Below, in pieces: positions 44,810 through 53,223 of a stretch of 64,000 bases of DNA. Under the pieces are notes generated by a model that saw nothing but the letters and a program-made list of their open reading frames with translations, had not been told where the DNA came from and ran no database searches. Position 1 is the first letter of the stretch. The number at the start of each line of letters is the position of its first letter. The translations under genes and the position numbers were made by a program. This DNA comes from Halomonas sp. KG2 (GTDB lineage Bacteria; Pseudomonadota; Gammaproteobacteria; Pseudomonadales; Halomonadaceae): NCBI GenBank assembly GCA_030440445.1, contig CP098528.1, forward strand, positions 806,001-870,000. Direction: 5' to 3'.

Positions 44810-44920
44810 AAACATGATATGCGTATCAACTTATTCATTTAGCGCGCTATCTTTCTTATTTGAATGATCAATAAAAATAAATTATGATGATTATGCTTAT
44901 TATTGATAATTAATAATGAT
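44810..44920 (+). promoter_or_regulatory. AT-rich leader of the acid phosphatase gene, possible Fur-like site
   Basis: A strikingly AT-rich stretch upstream of 44978. TATTGATAATTAATAATGAT at 44901-44920 contains GATAAT-like repeats that resemble a Fur box but do not give a clean 19-bp inverted repeat. The promoter of the downstream gene is probably here. Confidence 0.3.
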
Positions 44921-44977
44921 GGATGGTGTGGGATTCCCCTCTTAACCTGATAACCATCACTGACAGGAGATTGCTTA

Positions 44978-45754
44978 ATGACGATATCTCGATACCGCAA
45001 CGCTGCCACTGCAACCGCATTTGCAAGCTTGGCGCTACTTCCTTTATCAGGGAACGCAGTAGCCGACGACGCTAGCGCTTGTGATCAAGTTGAGTACGCC
45101 ATGGGGCTTCGTTACCAACAGCAATCCGCAGAAATAACTGCTTTACAGCGCCAAGGCTTTGAACTGGCGACCTATCGCTTGGAAAAACAAATTGAGGCGC
45201 ATGGTGAGGGTGCCGATTTGGCCATCATTACCGATGTGGATGAGACGCTCATCGATAATAGCGCTTTGCTAGTGCGCGATATGCAGGCCTGCCACGACTT
45301 CACTGCTTGGGATACTTGGTTGCATTGGGAGCGCGAAGGCGAGCCACGTTTGATCCCAGGCGCGAAAGACTTTCTCGAATTTGCCGATGAGCAAGGTGTG
45401 TCGATCTACTATGTGTCGGATCGCTACCAGGAAAATAAAGCGGATACGCTGGCCACTATGGAAGCATTAGAGCTTCCCCAGGTATCTGACGAGCGCGTCA
45501 TGCTACTTGGCCCACCCAAGACTGAGCGTCGCGCTATCGTCGAAGACAGTCATACGTTGGTGATGCAGTTAGGCGATACGCTGCATGACTTCTCGGGTGA
45601 TTTTGTCGATGCAAGTCTTGAAGAGCAGCGCGACCTGGTTAACGACCACGCTGAGCGCTTTGGTCAAGACTGGATTGTTTTCCCCAATGCCAGTTACGGA
45701 AGCTGGAGCGACGCGGAGCTTAACGCGTGGGAAGCACCGTTTGAAAGCGAATAA
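44978..45754 (+). CDS. HAD-family acid phosphatase, lipoprotein e(P4)-type 5'-nucleotidase
   Basis: A 258-residue exported phosphatase. Signal peptide at the N-terminus (ATAFASLALLPLSGNAVA with probable cleavage before DD); unlike Haemophilus e(P4) there is no lipobox cysteine, so it is likely soluble periplasmic. HAD motif I is DVDETLIDN near residue 86, motif II YYVSDR, and LLGPPKTERR with LQLGDTLHDFSGDF-like MQLGDTLHDFSGDF complete the family. It probably releases phosphate from nucleotides such as NMN outside the cytoplasm. AGGAG precedes the ATG; an intrinsic terminator follows. Confidence 0.88.
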   Translation: MTISRYRNAATATAFASLALLPLSGNAVADDASACDQVEYAMGLRYQQQSAEITALQRQGFELATYRLEKQIEAHGEGADLAIITDVDETLIDNSALLVRDMQACHDFTAWDTWLHWEREGEPRLIPGAKDFLEFADEQGVSIYYVSDRYQENKADTLATMEALELPQVSDERVMLLGPPKTERRAIVEDSHTLVMQLGDTLHDFSGDFVDASLEEQRDLVNDHAERFGQDWIVFPNASYGSWSDAELNAWEAPFESE

Positions 45755-45792
45755 AATGTAACCACTTCCATCGTGCCGTTACTATAGAGGAG

Positions 45793-45820
45793 ACGCCCTG
45801 GTTAATAGCCAGGGCGTTTT
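45793..45820 (+). terminator. Intrinsic terminator of the acid phosphatase gene
   Basis: CGCCCTGG pairs with CCAGGGCG around a 7-base loop, followed by TTTTCC. Confidence 0.88.
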
Positions 45821-45852
45821 CCTTATTAACCCCGCAAGTTGTCCCTGTGCCG

Positions 45853-45902
45853 CTAGTCACTAACATGTCATTCACCTGTCATTGGTTGTCACTAAATTAT
45901 CT
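45853..45902 (+). promoter_or_regulatory. Probable PhoB binding array (Pho box) with -10
   Basis: GTCA cores occur at 45856, 45867, 45878 and 45888, i.e. spaced 11, 11 and 10 bp; two units read TGTCATTC/TGTCATTG, close to the CTGTCAT half-site of the Pho box. TTATCT at 45897-45902 is placed as a -10 would be when PhoB replaces the -35. The downstream gene is a phytase-like lipoprotein, 219 bp further. The remaining leader (45903-46120) shows no other gene. Confidence 0.7.
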
Positions 45903-46120
45903 TGGTGGCCGTGAACATAGCGATATGCCATAACAAATCGAACCTTGTCGGTGTGAGTACGTTTCATTAAGACAGCCGTGACGGCTCCACCCCCATTGGA
46001 TATTCCTGCCACTAGACTTTTCTTAACTTGCCTTGCCCTGGGTCACGGTGGAAATTGTGCCTGTGGAGGCGGCTGAGACGCCAACGGGCGTCAACCTGTA
46101 TTCAATAAGGAAATCAACCA

Positions 46121-47545
46121 ATGAACCGTCATAAGCTTTTTATGGCATCCTTACTGACGTCCTCTCTGCTGGTGGGCTGCGGTGATAACGCTAACGCTGA
46201 TGATACTAATGCTTCAGTGTTCGACAGCTTCCCCGCCGCTGGTGTGTTTCTTCCCCACAGCGTATTACGGGATGATCTACTAGATGGCAAATCTCAGCAG
46301 GCTTTTGAGATACGTAATGGCGGCTTTGGGTCGGCAATGACGGCGCATCCCACGGATTCAACGCGCTTCTATGCATTGACTGACCGCGGCCCCAATGCCA
46401 ATTTTGTTGGTGACTATGGCAAGGGAAAAATATTTCCGACACCGGACTATACGCCCCGTATCGGCTTGTTTGAGGCTCAAGCGAACGGTGTGATCGAACA
46501 GGTTACTACCATTCTGCTCAAGCGCCCCGATGGAACCGAGATCAGTGGCCTGCCTAACAGTTTGGCACTCGGCGGAACGGGTGAAACTCCTTACCATGCC
46601 AATGGTCAACCGATCTTGGTGGACGATAGCCAGCCCTATAATGAAGTTACTAATCCGATCCGCTTGGATGATTATGGTCTGGATGGCGAGGGGCTGGTGG
46701 CACTCTCGGACGGCACCTTCTGGGTTAGCGATGAGTATGGCCCGCACATGGTCCACTTCGATGCCGAAGGTCGTGAAATCGGCCGTATCAACCCCTTTGC
46801 CGACGACGACAGGGTCGAGATGAACCTGCCGGCAGAGTTTGCCAATCGGCGTGCCAACCGAGGTATGGAAGGGCTGGCTATCACGCCGGATGAGAAAACG
46901 CTGGTAGGTATTATGCAGTCCACTCTGTACAACCCGGGCAGTACGGTGAAAGACCTGGATATCACCCGCATCGTTACAGTGGACCTGGAATCGGGCGAGA
47001 CTGGACAGTACCTCTACCGCCAAGAGCAAAACCAGAATTCCAACTCGGAGCTTGTTGCGCTGAGCGCCACTGAGTTTTTGGTGCTTGAGCGAGATGGCCG
47101 CTTTCTGAGCGGTGGCCCCGACGGTGATGAGGCTGCGGCGCCCGATGCTCAGAAGCAGGTTTATCGCATTGACCTTGCCTCGGGCACCAATCTTGAAGCG
47201 GTCTCAGCCAACGGCGACCTGAAACAGGATGCCGAGCTGGGTCTAACCTTGGCAGGCAAAACCTTGGAAGAAGTGGTTCTAGAGCAGGGGTGGGGCGCTC
47301 TGGCCAGCGCTGGAATTGAGCCAGTGAGCAAGTCTCTGGTGGTGGATATGGTGGCGGAAGTCAACTATCCCCACGATAAAATGGAAGGTCTATGGGTGAT
47401 TGATGACCAACGCCTGGGGGTACTGAACGACGATGATTTCGCCACCTGGTCCACCGATGGTCAACTCGAGCAGAAGATGCTGGACGCCAACACTGTGGAT
47501 GGCGGCCGCTTGTTTATTATCGAGGCCGACCTGAGCACCGATTGA
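46121..47545 (+). CDS. Esterase-like activity of phytase family lipoprotein
   Basis: A 474-residue lipoprotein: basic start, hydrophobic core and lipobox in SSLLVGCGDN, so the mature protein is anchored by Cys20. The body matches the phytase-like esterase family (beta-propeller): GGFGSAMTAHPTDSTRFYALTDRGPNANF, LDGEGLVALSDGTFWVSDEYGPHMVHFD, NRGMEGLAITPDEKTLVGIMQSTL and VLERDGRF. It may hydrolyse extracellular phosphoesters. The four-unit Pho-box-like array upstream suggests induction by phosphate starvation. The catalytic identity is inferred only from family. Confidence 0.85.
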   Translation: MNRHKLFMASLLTSSLLVGCGDNANADDTNASVFDSFPAAGVFLPHSVLRDDLLDGKSQQAFEIRNGGFGSAMTAHPTDSTRFYALTDRGPNANFVGDYGKGKIFPTPDYTPRIGLFEAQANGVIEQVTTILLKRPDGTEISGLPNSLALGGTGETPYHANGQPILVDDSQPYNEVTNPIRLDDYGLDGEGLVALSDGTFWVSDEYGPHMVHFDAEGREIGRINPFADDDRVEMNLPAEFANRRANRGMEGLAITPDEKTLVGIMQSTLYNPGSTVKDLDITRIVTVDLESGETGQYLYRQEQNQNSNSELVALSATEFLVLERDGRFLSGGPDGDEAAAPDAQKQVYRIDLASGTNLEAVSANGDLKQDAELGLTLAGKTLEEVVLEQGWGALASAGIEPVSKSLVVDMVAEVNYPHDKMEGLWVIDDQRLGVLNDDDFATWSTDGQLEQKMLDANTVDGGRLFIIEADLSTD

Positions 47546-47618
47546 TCAACGTAGCGGCCTAGCAATCACATAATCTTCCTAAATGAATTACTGCGCGCCC
47601 TGGGTTTGGCTATTTTGG

Positions 47619-48542
47619 TTAGCTGTCCTGGGGCGTGTTTGTGTCTTCGTCTCCCTCGTGGCTATCTTTTTCTTTTTGGTCTGCTGCTTTCTTACGCGGG
47701 TCTTCGCTCTCTTCATCCAGCCAGGTGCCACAGCGCAGGCAGTAACGAGCGCGCTTTTCATGGCGGTCATGGCCACAGCCGGGGCAGGCTTCTTCTGAAT
47801 AACGGTCTTCGCGAATAGAGCGGATTACCTGGGCGGAAAATACCCCGGTAGGCACGGCAATAATCGAATACCCCAGCAGCATCAGAATCATCGTGATCGC
47901 TTTGCCTATCGACGTAGCGGGGACAATATCGCCGTAGCCTACCGTGGTCATACTGACGATCGCCCAATACATCGACATAGGAATGCTAGTAAAACCGGCT
48001 TCTGGAGACTCGATGGTGTACATCAGCGCAGCAAACAGTATGACGACCATCATGATGCTGCTAAAAAACAGCAGGATTTGACGAAGGCTGCGTTTAAGCG
48101 CATCGAGCAGTAAACGCCCCTCGCCGATAAACTCCATCAATCTCAAAATCCGGAAAATGCGTAGCACCCGCAGTACCCGTACGATGACGAGTCCGTGGGC
48201 ACCAGGCACCAGCAGGACTAACCAGGCTGGCATAATCGCAATCACATCGACAATACCGTAGAAGCTTTTGAGGTAAATCGTTGGGCGCTCTAAACAGTAA
48301 ATCCGCACCGCCAGTTCAATGCTGAAAAGTAGCGTAAATAGCCACTCTGCATAGTAAAAAATGTGCCCGTAGCGTTCGGAATAACTATCTACGCTGTCCA
48401 GCAAAATGACCGCCACGCTGATTAAAATGGCGATAATCAGCGCAATATCAAACCCTTTGGCTCCCGGCGTATCGGACTCGAAAATAATATGGAAAAGCCG
48501 TGTGCGCAGTCCTTCTGCACCGGGAGTTAATTGAAAACTCAT
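47619..48542 (-). CDS. Voltage-gated potassium channel with C-terminal zinc ribbon
   Basis: A 307-residue six-transmembrane channel. S1-S3 occupy about residues 30-115, the S4 voltage sensor is RVLRVLRIFRILRLMEF with regularly spaced arginines near 125, and the pore has the selectivity filter TTVGYGD near 200, followed by S6 (IGKAITMILMLLGYSIIAVPTGV). The cytoplasmic tail has two CxxC pairs, CPGCG and CLRCG, forming a probable zinc ribbon, then a highly charged Glu/Asp/Lys end. It converges with the phytase-like gene. Confidence 0.93.
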   Translation of the reverse strand: MSFQLTPGAEGLRTRLFHIIFESDTPGAKGFDIALIIAILISVAVILLDSVDSYSERYGHIFYYAEWLFTLLFSIELAVRIYCLERPTIYLKSFYGIVDVIAIMPAWLVLLVPGAHGLVIVRVLRVLRIFRILRLMEFIGEGRLLLDALKRSLRQILLFFSSIMMVVILFAALMYTIESPEAGFTSIPMSMYWAIVSMTTVGYGDIVPATSIGKAITMILMLLGYSIIAVPTGVFSAQVIRSIREDRYSEEACPGCGHDRHEKRARYCLRCGTWLDEESEDPRKKAADQKEKDSHEGDEDTNTPQDS

Positions 48543-48571
48543 CGCGACATCCTGAAGTGGGCTGAATGTTT

Positions 48572-49480
48572 CTAGCGTAGCGTGGTTTGATAGGCGAAGC
48601 GATGCGCCAGGGTTAACGCAGCAGCGCCATAAGCGGGCGTTGGGTGGCCATTTTCAGTCAGTGCTGTGGTCAGCGTCTGAGCGTTGCGGCGGGTACTTTC
48701 ATCCAACTGCGGATGAGTCGCCAGTGTGGCTAACGCCTGTTGTGCGATGGTTAAGTGCTCCACAAGGCCACTGTCGTGGTAGGCGTCCAGCGCCACTGTA
48801 GCTCTGTGTAGCCACTCAGCCGGTGCGTCAGCTTCAGGTAGTGACCACTGCTGCACGCCTAACGCATTGCCGCGAGCGGCTTTGCTGGTATCCGAAGGGC
48901 GCAGCGGTACGCTTTCCGCGAGCGTTAATGCTAGCCCCCAAAGCGCCTCTGGCTCACCCGCTTTGAGTTCCAGCTCGACCTCGCAAATAGCCGCTTGAGT
49001 ACCACCGCTGACAATCTCTCCTTCGTCCAGCACGAGCTCGATATGGCTACCCTGCCAGTCGATTTGCCAGCTGCGCCGGGTAAAGTCGGTGCGCAGCGCA
49101 GGTCGTAGCGCGGAAATGACGGTGCCTAGTGAACCGTTGAACGGCGGAAGGGCGGCCAAGCCATGCTGGTCAAGCTGTGGGCTAGGAACTTGCCACTCCC
49201 ACTCTTGTCGGGTAGAAAGGCCGCCACCACCATGGCCGGCGGTTTTCACCGTTTGCAGCACGCGATCATCAACTTGGCGTAAGCGCACGGCAATCCGTGC
49301 ATTCGCCATATCGCCCGCAGGGGTATCGAAATAGGTGTTCGACAGATGTTGCCGTTGGGGTGTTTCGGCTAGTGCTGCGTGGCACAGCAGCGTGTTTAGT
49401 TGAGCTGGCGCAAGGGCGAGTTTAAGCTCTATTTCGGTAGGCGCTGAAACAGAATCAGCAGTAGATGTTGAATTTTTCAT
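48572..49480 (-). CDS. CYTH domain inorganic triphosphatase (YgiF-like)
   Basis: A 302-residue protein with the CYTH triphosphate-tunnel fold: EIELKLAL near residue 17, SNTYFDTPAGDMANARIAVRLRQV, LQTVKTAG and, in the C-terminal half, EVELELKAGE. Family members hydrolyse tripolyphosphate or related compounds with Mg or Mn. A C-terminal helical CHAD-like remnant may follow, but it is shorter than in YgiF. ATG at 49480 is preferred over 49513. It is divergent from the DUF47-pit operon, which fits a shared phosphate role. Confidence 0.85.
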   Translation of the reverse strand: MKNSTSTADSVSAPTEIELKLALAPAQLNTLLCHAALAETPQRQHLSNTYFDTPAGDMANARIAVRLRQVDDRVLQTVKTAGHGGGGLSTRQEWEWQVPSPQLDQHGLAALPPFNGSLGTVISALRPALRTDFTRRSWQIDWQGSHIELVLDEGEIVSGGTQAAICEVELELKAGEPEALWGLALTLAESVPLRPSDTSKAARGNALGVQQWSLPEADAPAEWLHRATVALDAYHDSGLVEHLTIAQQALATLATHPQLDESTRRNAQTLTTALTENGHPTPAYGAAALTLAHRFAYQTTLR

Positions 49481-49571
49481 GACATTAGCCACCTTTGTAT
49501 TGTGACGTTTCAATTAATTTTTCATGACATTGTGAACTTTTCATGACGGCGGCGAGCGCACTCTTTATACT
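49471..49571. promoter_or_regulatory. Divergent promoter region with 16-bp direct repeats
   Basis: AATTTTTCATGACATT occurs at 49471-49486 and again at 49516-49531, and a shorter third copy (CTTTTCATGAC) at 49537-49547. TATACT at 49566-49571 with ATGACG 17 bp upstream may be the promoter of the DUF47-pit operon. The repeats could be operator sites; no known regulator is recognised. Confidence 0.45.
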
Positions 49572-49615
49572 GGCGCCGCCATTTCCAGGCTCCCCGAAAA
49601 CAGGCTAAAGGCTAT

Positions 49616-50296
49616 ATGGTTACCTCCAACCCTTTTTCCGCGATGTTTGGCCGCTCGCCATTCCAGCCGCTGCTGGCCCACATCGTCAAGGCCAATGAAT
49701 GTGCCGACCAACTGTTGCCGTTCTTCGAAGCATCGCTTGCCGGTGATTGGGATACCGCAGCTGTACTGCGTGAAAACGTTACCCGCTTAGAGCATGACGC
49801 CGACACGTTGAAAACAGAGCTTCGGCTTAACCTGCCCAATACGATGTTCCTTCCCGTCTCGCGGTCCGACTTGCTCGACCTTATCAGCGTGCAGGATAAA
49901 ATCGCCAACAAGGTGCGCGACATTACCGGCATTATGCTGGGGCGTAAAATGCGTGTGCCCAATGAGTTGGCCGATCCCATGCGCGATTATATGCGTACCA
50001 GCGTGGCGTGTGTGTCCCAGGCTCGCCAAGCGCTTGAAGAGCTGAAAGAGCTGCTTGAGTCCGGTTTTGGACGCAATGTTTCCGATGTTATCCAGAATAT
50101 GATCCGTGAGCTGCACACACTTGAGCACCAAGCCGACAGCCAGCAGATCGCGATACGTCGCCAACTGTTTGAGCTTGAAAGCCAACTTCCGCCTGTTGAT
50201 GTGATTTTCCTTTACAAAATCATTGAGTGGGTCGGTGAAGTTTCTGATCGCGCTGAACGCGTGGGCAGCCGCCTACAGATTTTGACCGCACGCTAA
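49616..50296 (+). CDS. DUF47 (TIGR00153) PhoU-like Pit accessory protein
   Basis: A 226-residue all-helical PhoU-like protein. It opens with NPFSAMFGRSPFQPLLAHIVKANECADQLLPFFEA, and contains LEHDADTLKTELRLNLPNTMFLPVSRSDLLDLISVQDKIAN and LEHQADSQQIAIRRQLFELE, which are family signatures carrying the metal-binding ExxxD-type pairs. It lies 9 bp before pit, the nearly universal arrangement for this family, and is thought to modulate phosphate uptake through Pit. Confidence 0.92.
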   Translation: MVTSNPFSAMFGRSPFQPLLAHIVKANECADQLLPFFEASLAGDWDTAAVLRENVTRLEHDADTLKTELRLNLPNTMFLPVSRSDLLDLISVQDKIANKVRDITGIMLGRKMRVPNELADPMRDYMRTSVACVSQARQALEELKELLESGFGRNVSDVIQNMIRELHTLEHQADSQQIAIRRQLFELESQLPPVDVIFLYKIIEWVGEVSDRAERVGSRLQILTAR

Positions 50297-50305
50297 GGGG
50301 TACCC

Positions 50306-51571
50306 ATGCAGATTATTGCCCAGCACGGTGAAATTTTTATCATCCTGGCCTGTTTGTTTGGCTTTTTTATGGCTTGGGGCGTTGGCGCGAATGATGTTGC
50401 CAATGCGATGGGGACCTCGGTGGGGTCGAAAGCGATCACCATCAAACAAGCAATTTTGATTGCGGTAGTCTTTGAATTTTTAGGCGCATGGCTGGCGGGT
50501 GGTGAGGTGACCAACACCATTCGTAAAGGCATTATCGACCCAGAATTGCTCCAGGAAGATCCACAGTTACTAGTGTACGGTATGTTATCAGCGCTGCTAG
50601 CAGCGGGTACTTGGTTACTGGCAGCATCGATGAAAGGTTGGCCGGTTTCCACGACGCATTCCATTGTAGGCGCCATTGTGGGCTTTGCCGTAGCGGGATT
50701 GGGTGCCTCTACGGTTGATTGGGGCGCTGTTGGCACCATTGCAGCAAGCTGGGTCGTTTCTCCTCTTTTAGCGGGTACTATCGGCTTCGTGCTGTTCAAA
50801 TCAGTGCACCACCTGATTTTTGAAAATGATAATCCCTTCACGGCTGCCAAACGCTATGTACCAGGCTACGTATTTTTGGTTGGTTTTATTGTGGCGATGG
50901 TCACGCTAACCAAAGGTCTGTCTCACGTTGGGCTGGACCTGACCTTTAGTCAAAGCCTGCTGCTGTCTATCTTGTTAGGACTTGTGATCATGGGTGTAGG
51001 CCTGGTGATGCAGCGTCGTATCAAGTTCGAGAAAAATGTCAACGACCACTTTGGATACGCCAACGTTGAACGGGTCTTCGGCGTATTAATGATCTTTACT
51101 GCGTGTGCCATGGCGTTTGCTCACGGCTCTAACGACGTTGCGAACGCGGTTGGTCCGCTAGCGGCGGTCATTAGCGTGGTGCAAACTGGCGGCCAAATTG
51201 AAGGCTCTGCGCTAGTACCCTGGTGGGTATTGGTACTGGGCGGTGCTGGTATCGTGGTGGGCTTAGTAACTTACGGCCACAAAGTCATTGCCACCGTGGG
51301 AACCGGTATTACTGAGCTTACCCCCAGCCGTGGCTTTGCCGCCACGCTGGCAGCCGCGACCACAGTGGTATTAGCTTCCGGCACGGGTCTGCCAATTTCA
51401 ACCACCCACACACTGGTGGGGGCGATATTAGGCGTAGGGCTTGCCCGGGGTATGGCGGCGCTTAACCTGCGTGTTATTGGCACCATCGCCATGTCCTGGC
51501 TGATTACGCTACCTGCCGGGGCTGGTTTGGCTATTCTGTTCTTCTTTATGTTCAAAGGCATGTTTGGTTAA
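50306..51571 (+). CDS. pit: Inorganic phosphate transporter, PiT family
   Basis: A 421-residue low-affinity phosphate symporter. Both PiT signature repeats are present: GVGANDVANAMGTSVGSKAI near residue 26 and FAHGSNDVANAVGPLAAV near residue 272, together with PVSTTHSIVGAIVGF and PISTTHTLVGAILGV, reflecting the inverted duplicated topology of about ten to twelve membrane helices. It is translated with the upstream DUF47 protein and ends in an intrinsic terminator. Confidence 0.96.
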   Translation: MQIIAQHGEIFIILACLFGFFMAWGVGANDVANAMGTSVGSKAITIKQAILIAVVFEFLGAWLAGGEVTNTIRKGIIDPELLQEDPQLLVYGMLSALLAAGTWLLAASMKGWPVSTTHSIVGAIVGFAVAGLGASTVDWGAVGTIAASWVVSPLLAGTIGFVLFKSVHHLIFENDNPFTAAKRYVPGYVFLVGFIVAMVTLTKGLSHVGLDLTFSQSLLLSILLGLVIMGVGLVMQRRIKFEKNVNDHFGYANVERVFGVLMIFTACAMAFAHGSNDVANAVGPLAAVISVVQTGGQIEGSALVPWWVLVLGGAGIVVGLVTYGHKVIATVGTGITELTPSRGFAATLAAATTVVLASGTGLPISTTHTLVGAILGVGLARGMAALNLRVIGTIAMSWLITLPAGAGLAILFFFMFKGMFG

Positions 51572-51617
51572 CAGCAAGGGGTAACCCCGCCCAATACGTG
51601 ACTGCTTGGCCAAACGC

Positions 51618-51660
51618 ACAGCGGCATCTTCTTTTACACAAGAAGGTGCCGCTGTTTTTT
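51618..51660 (+). terminator. Intrinsic terminator of the DUF47-pit operon
   Basis: ACAGCGGCATCTTCT pairs with AGAAGGTGCCGCTGT (one G-U), followed by six T residues. Confidence 0.92.
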
Positions 51661-51717
51661 ATGCTCTGTTAAAGTAAACGCTGATACTTTCATTCACCTG
51701 CTGCCGGAGAGCGGCCC

Positions 51718-53034
51718 TTGGACACACGCTTCCCTTTTGTTGATTGGTTTCGTAATGCTTCGCCCTACATTAATGCGCACCGGGGACGAACCTTTGTCAT
51801 CTTAATTGAGGGCGAAGCCATGGCGTCTGGCCGAGGAGAGCAGCTGATTCAAGATTTAGCGCTGCTACACACCCTGGGGGTGCGGCTAGTTGTGGTGTTT
51901 GGTATTCGCCCACAAGTGCATGACGCATTGACGGCTGCCGGTGTCGAGCCAACACGGGTGGATGGTCGCTGGGTAGCTGATCGAGCGGTGATGGCTCACG
52001 TGGAACAGGTGGCCGCACACCAGCGCTTATGGCTAGAAGCGCGTCTTTCCTTGGGGCTGCCTAGCACGCCGCTACACGGTGTAGAGCTTAGCGTGATTTC
52101 CGGTAACTTGGTGACCGCTAAGCCATTAGGGGTGCGTGAAGGCATCGATTTTGATCACAGCGGTGAAGTACGCCGAGTGCGCTCGAGCGCCATTGAAGGT
52201 CTGTTAGAAAAAGGCTCGCTAGTGCTGCTGCCGCCGCTGGGTTTTTCCAGCACAGGTGAAGTGTTTGATTTAGATGCCTCGGAAGTCGCACAACAGGCTG
52301 CCGTCGCGCTGAAAGCGGATAAGCTGATTCTATTAGGCGAGTCGGAAGGGCTTGAAGACGAACACGGTGCGCTATTGCGCCAGCTTTCCCCGGCAGAGGC
52401 CGAGCCGCGCCTGCAACAGGCGTTGCCGGGCAGCGAGTTGGCACGCCACTTGAACGCCGCCTGCACCGCCGCCAGGGAAGGGGTGGCGCGCACCCACCTG
52501 CTTTCCTGGCGCAACCACGATGCGTTGCTAGGGGAGTTATTCACCCGTGACGGCGTTGGCACCATGATCACCCAACACCGCTACGAGCAACTGCGCCCAG
52601 CCACGTTGAACGACGTCGCTGGCTTGCTAGAGCTGCTGGAGCCGCTGGAGCGACGTGGCATGTTGGTGGCTCGTTCGCGGGAACGCCTAGAGCACGAAAT
52701 CGACGACTACATGGTCATCGAACGTGATGGCATGGTGATTGGCTGTGCCGCACTGCATGTTTTTCCAGACACCACGGTGGGGGAAATGGCCTGTGTCGCG
52801 GTGCACGGTAACTATCGCGGCGGTGAGCGCGGCGAGCGCTTAGTGGAAGCGTTAGAACGCCGCGCCCGGCAGCGTGGGCTTTCCGAAATGTTTGTGTTAA
52901 CTACCCACACGGCCCATTGGTTTGTCGAACACGGCTTCCGTGCCGCTAGCCTAGATGACCTACCGCCGCTAAAACGCGAAGCCTACAACCACGCCCGTAA
53001 ATCCAAGGTGTTGGTGAAGACGCTGGCAGGATAG
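51718..53034 (+). CDS. argA: Amino-acid N-acetyltransferase (N-acetylglutamate synthase)
   Basis: Acetylates glutamate in the first step of arginine synthesis. The 438-residue classic ArgA has an N-terminal amino-acid-kinase-like domain (FVILIEGEAMAS, LVVVFGIRPQVHDAL) that binds arginine and a C-terminal GNAT domain (from about 295: ATLNDVAGLLELLEPLE, GCAALHVFPDTTVGEMACVAVHGNYRG, FVLTTHTAHWFVEHGFR). The start is TTG at 51718 with GGAGAGCGG just upstream; the protein N-terminus FPFVDWFRNASPYINAHRG fits the family. Confidence 0.95.
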   Translation: MDTRFPFVDWFRNASPYINAHRGRTFVILIEGEAMASGRGEQLIQDLALLHTLGVRLVVVFGIRPQVHDALTAAGVEPTRVDGRWVADRAVMAHVEQVAAHQRLWLEARLSLGLPSTPLHGVELSVISGNLVTAKPLGVREGIDFDHSGEVRRVRSSAIEGLLEKGSLVLLPPLGFSSTGEVFDLDASEVAQQAAVALKADKLILLGESEGLEDEHGALLRQLSPAEAEPRLQQALPGSELARHLNAACTAAREGVARTHLLSWRNHDALLGELFTRDGVGTMITQHRYEQLRPATLNDVAGLLELLEPLERRGMLVARSRERLEHEIDDYMVIERDGMVIGCAALHVFPDTTVGEMACVAVHGNYRGGERGERLVEALERRARQRGLSEMFVLTTHTAHWFVEHGFRAASLDDLPPLKREAYNHARKSKVLVKTLAG

Positions 53035-53108
53035 AACGTAGTGATTCGTGAGGGGCAAATCGTGCGCCATCAGCGGCAAGACCTCCTGCTGCAGCTGAAG
53101 TAAGTATT

Positions 53109-53166
53109 GCCACGTTATATTAAGCGTGGCCAGTCAACCGATAGTCCCATGATGGTCATCATGGGA
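53109..53166 (+). repeat. Two inverted repeats downstream of argA
   Basis: GCCACG/CGTGGC at 53109-53130 and TCCCATGATG/CATCATGGGA at 53145-53166 (2-base centre). Neither has a T-run. They lie between the convergent ends of argA and xseA and may act as weak transcription or processing signals. Confidence 0.5.
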
Positions 53167-53223
53167 TAGGAAGCAACATAAGCAAGTGTAACCGCCCTTC
53201 AATAAGATGTTATTCCCACAGCG

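Noticed and set aside
47583..47798. 71-residue plus-strand hydrophobic frame at the end of the channel gene
   Set aside because: It is antisense to the zinc ribbon and charged tail of the K+ channel, which alone accounts for its hydrophobicity.
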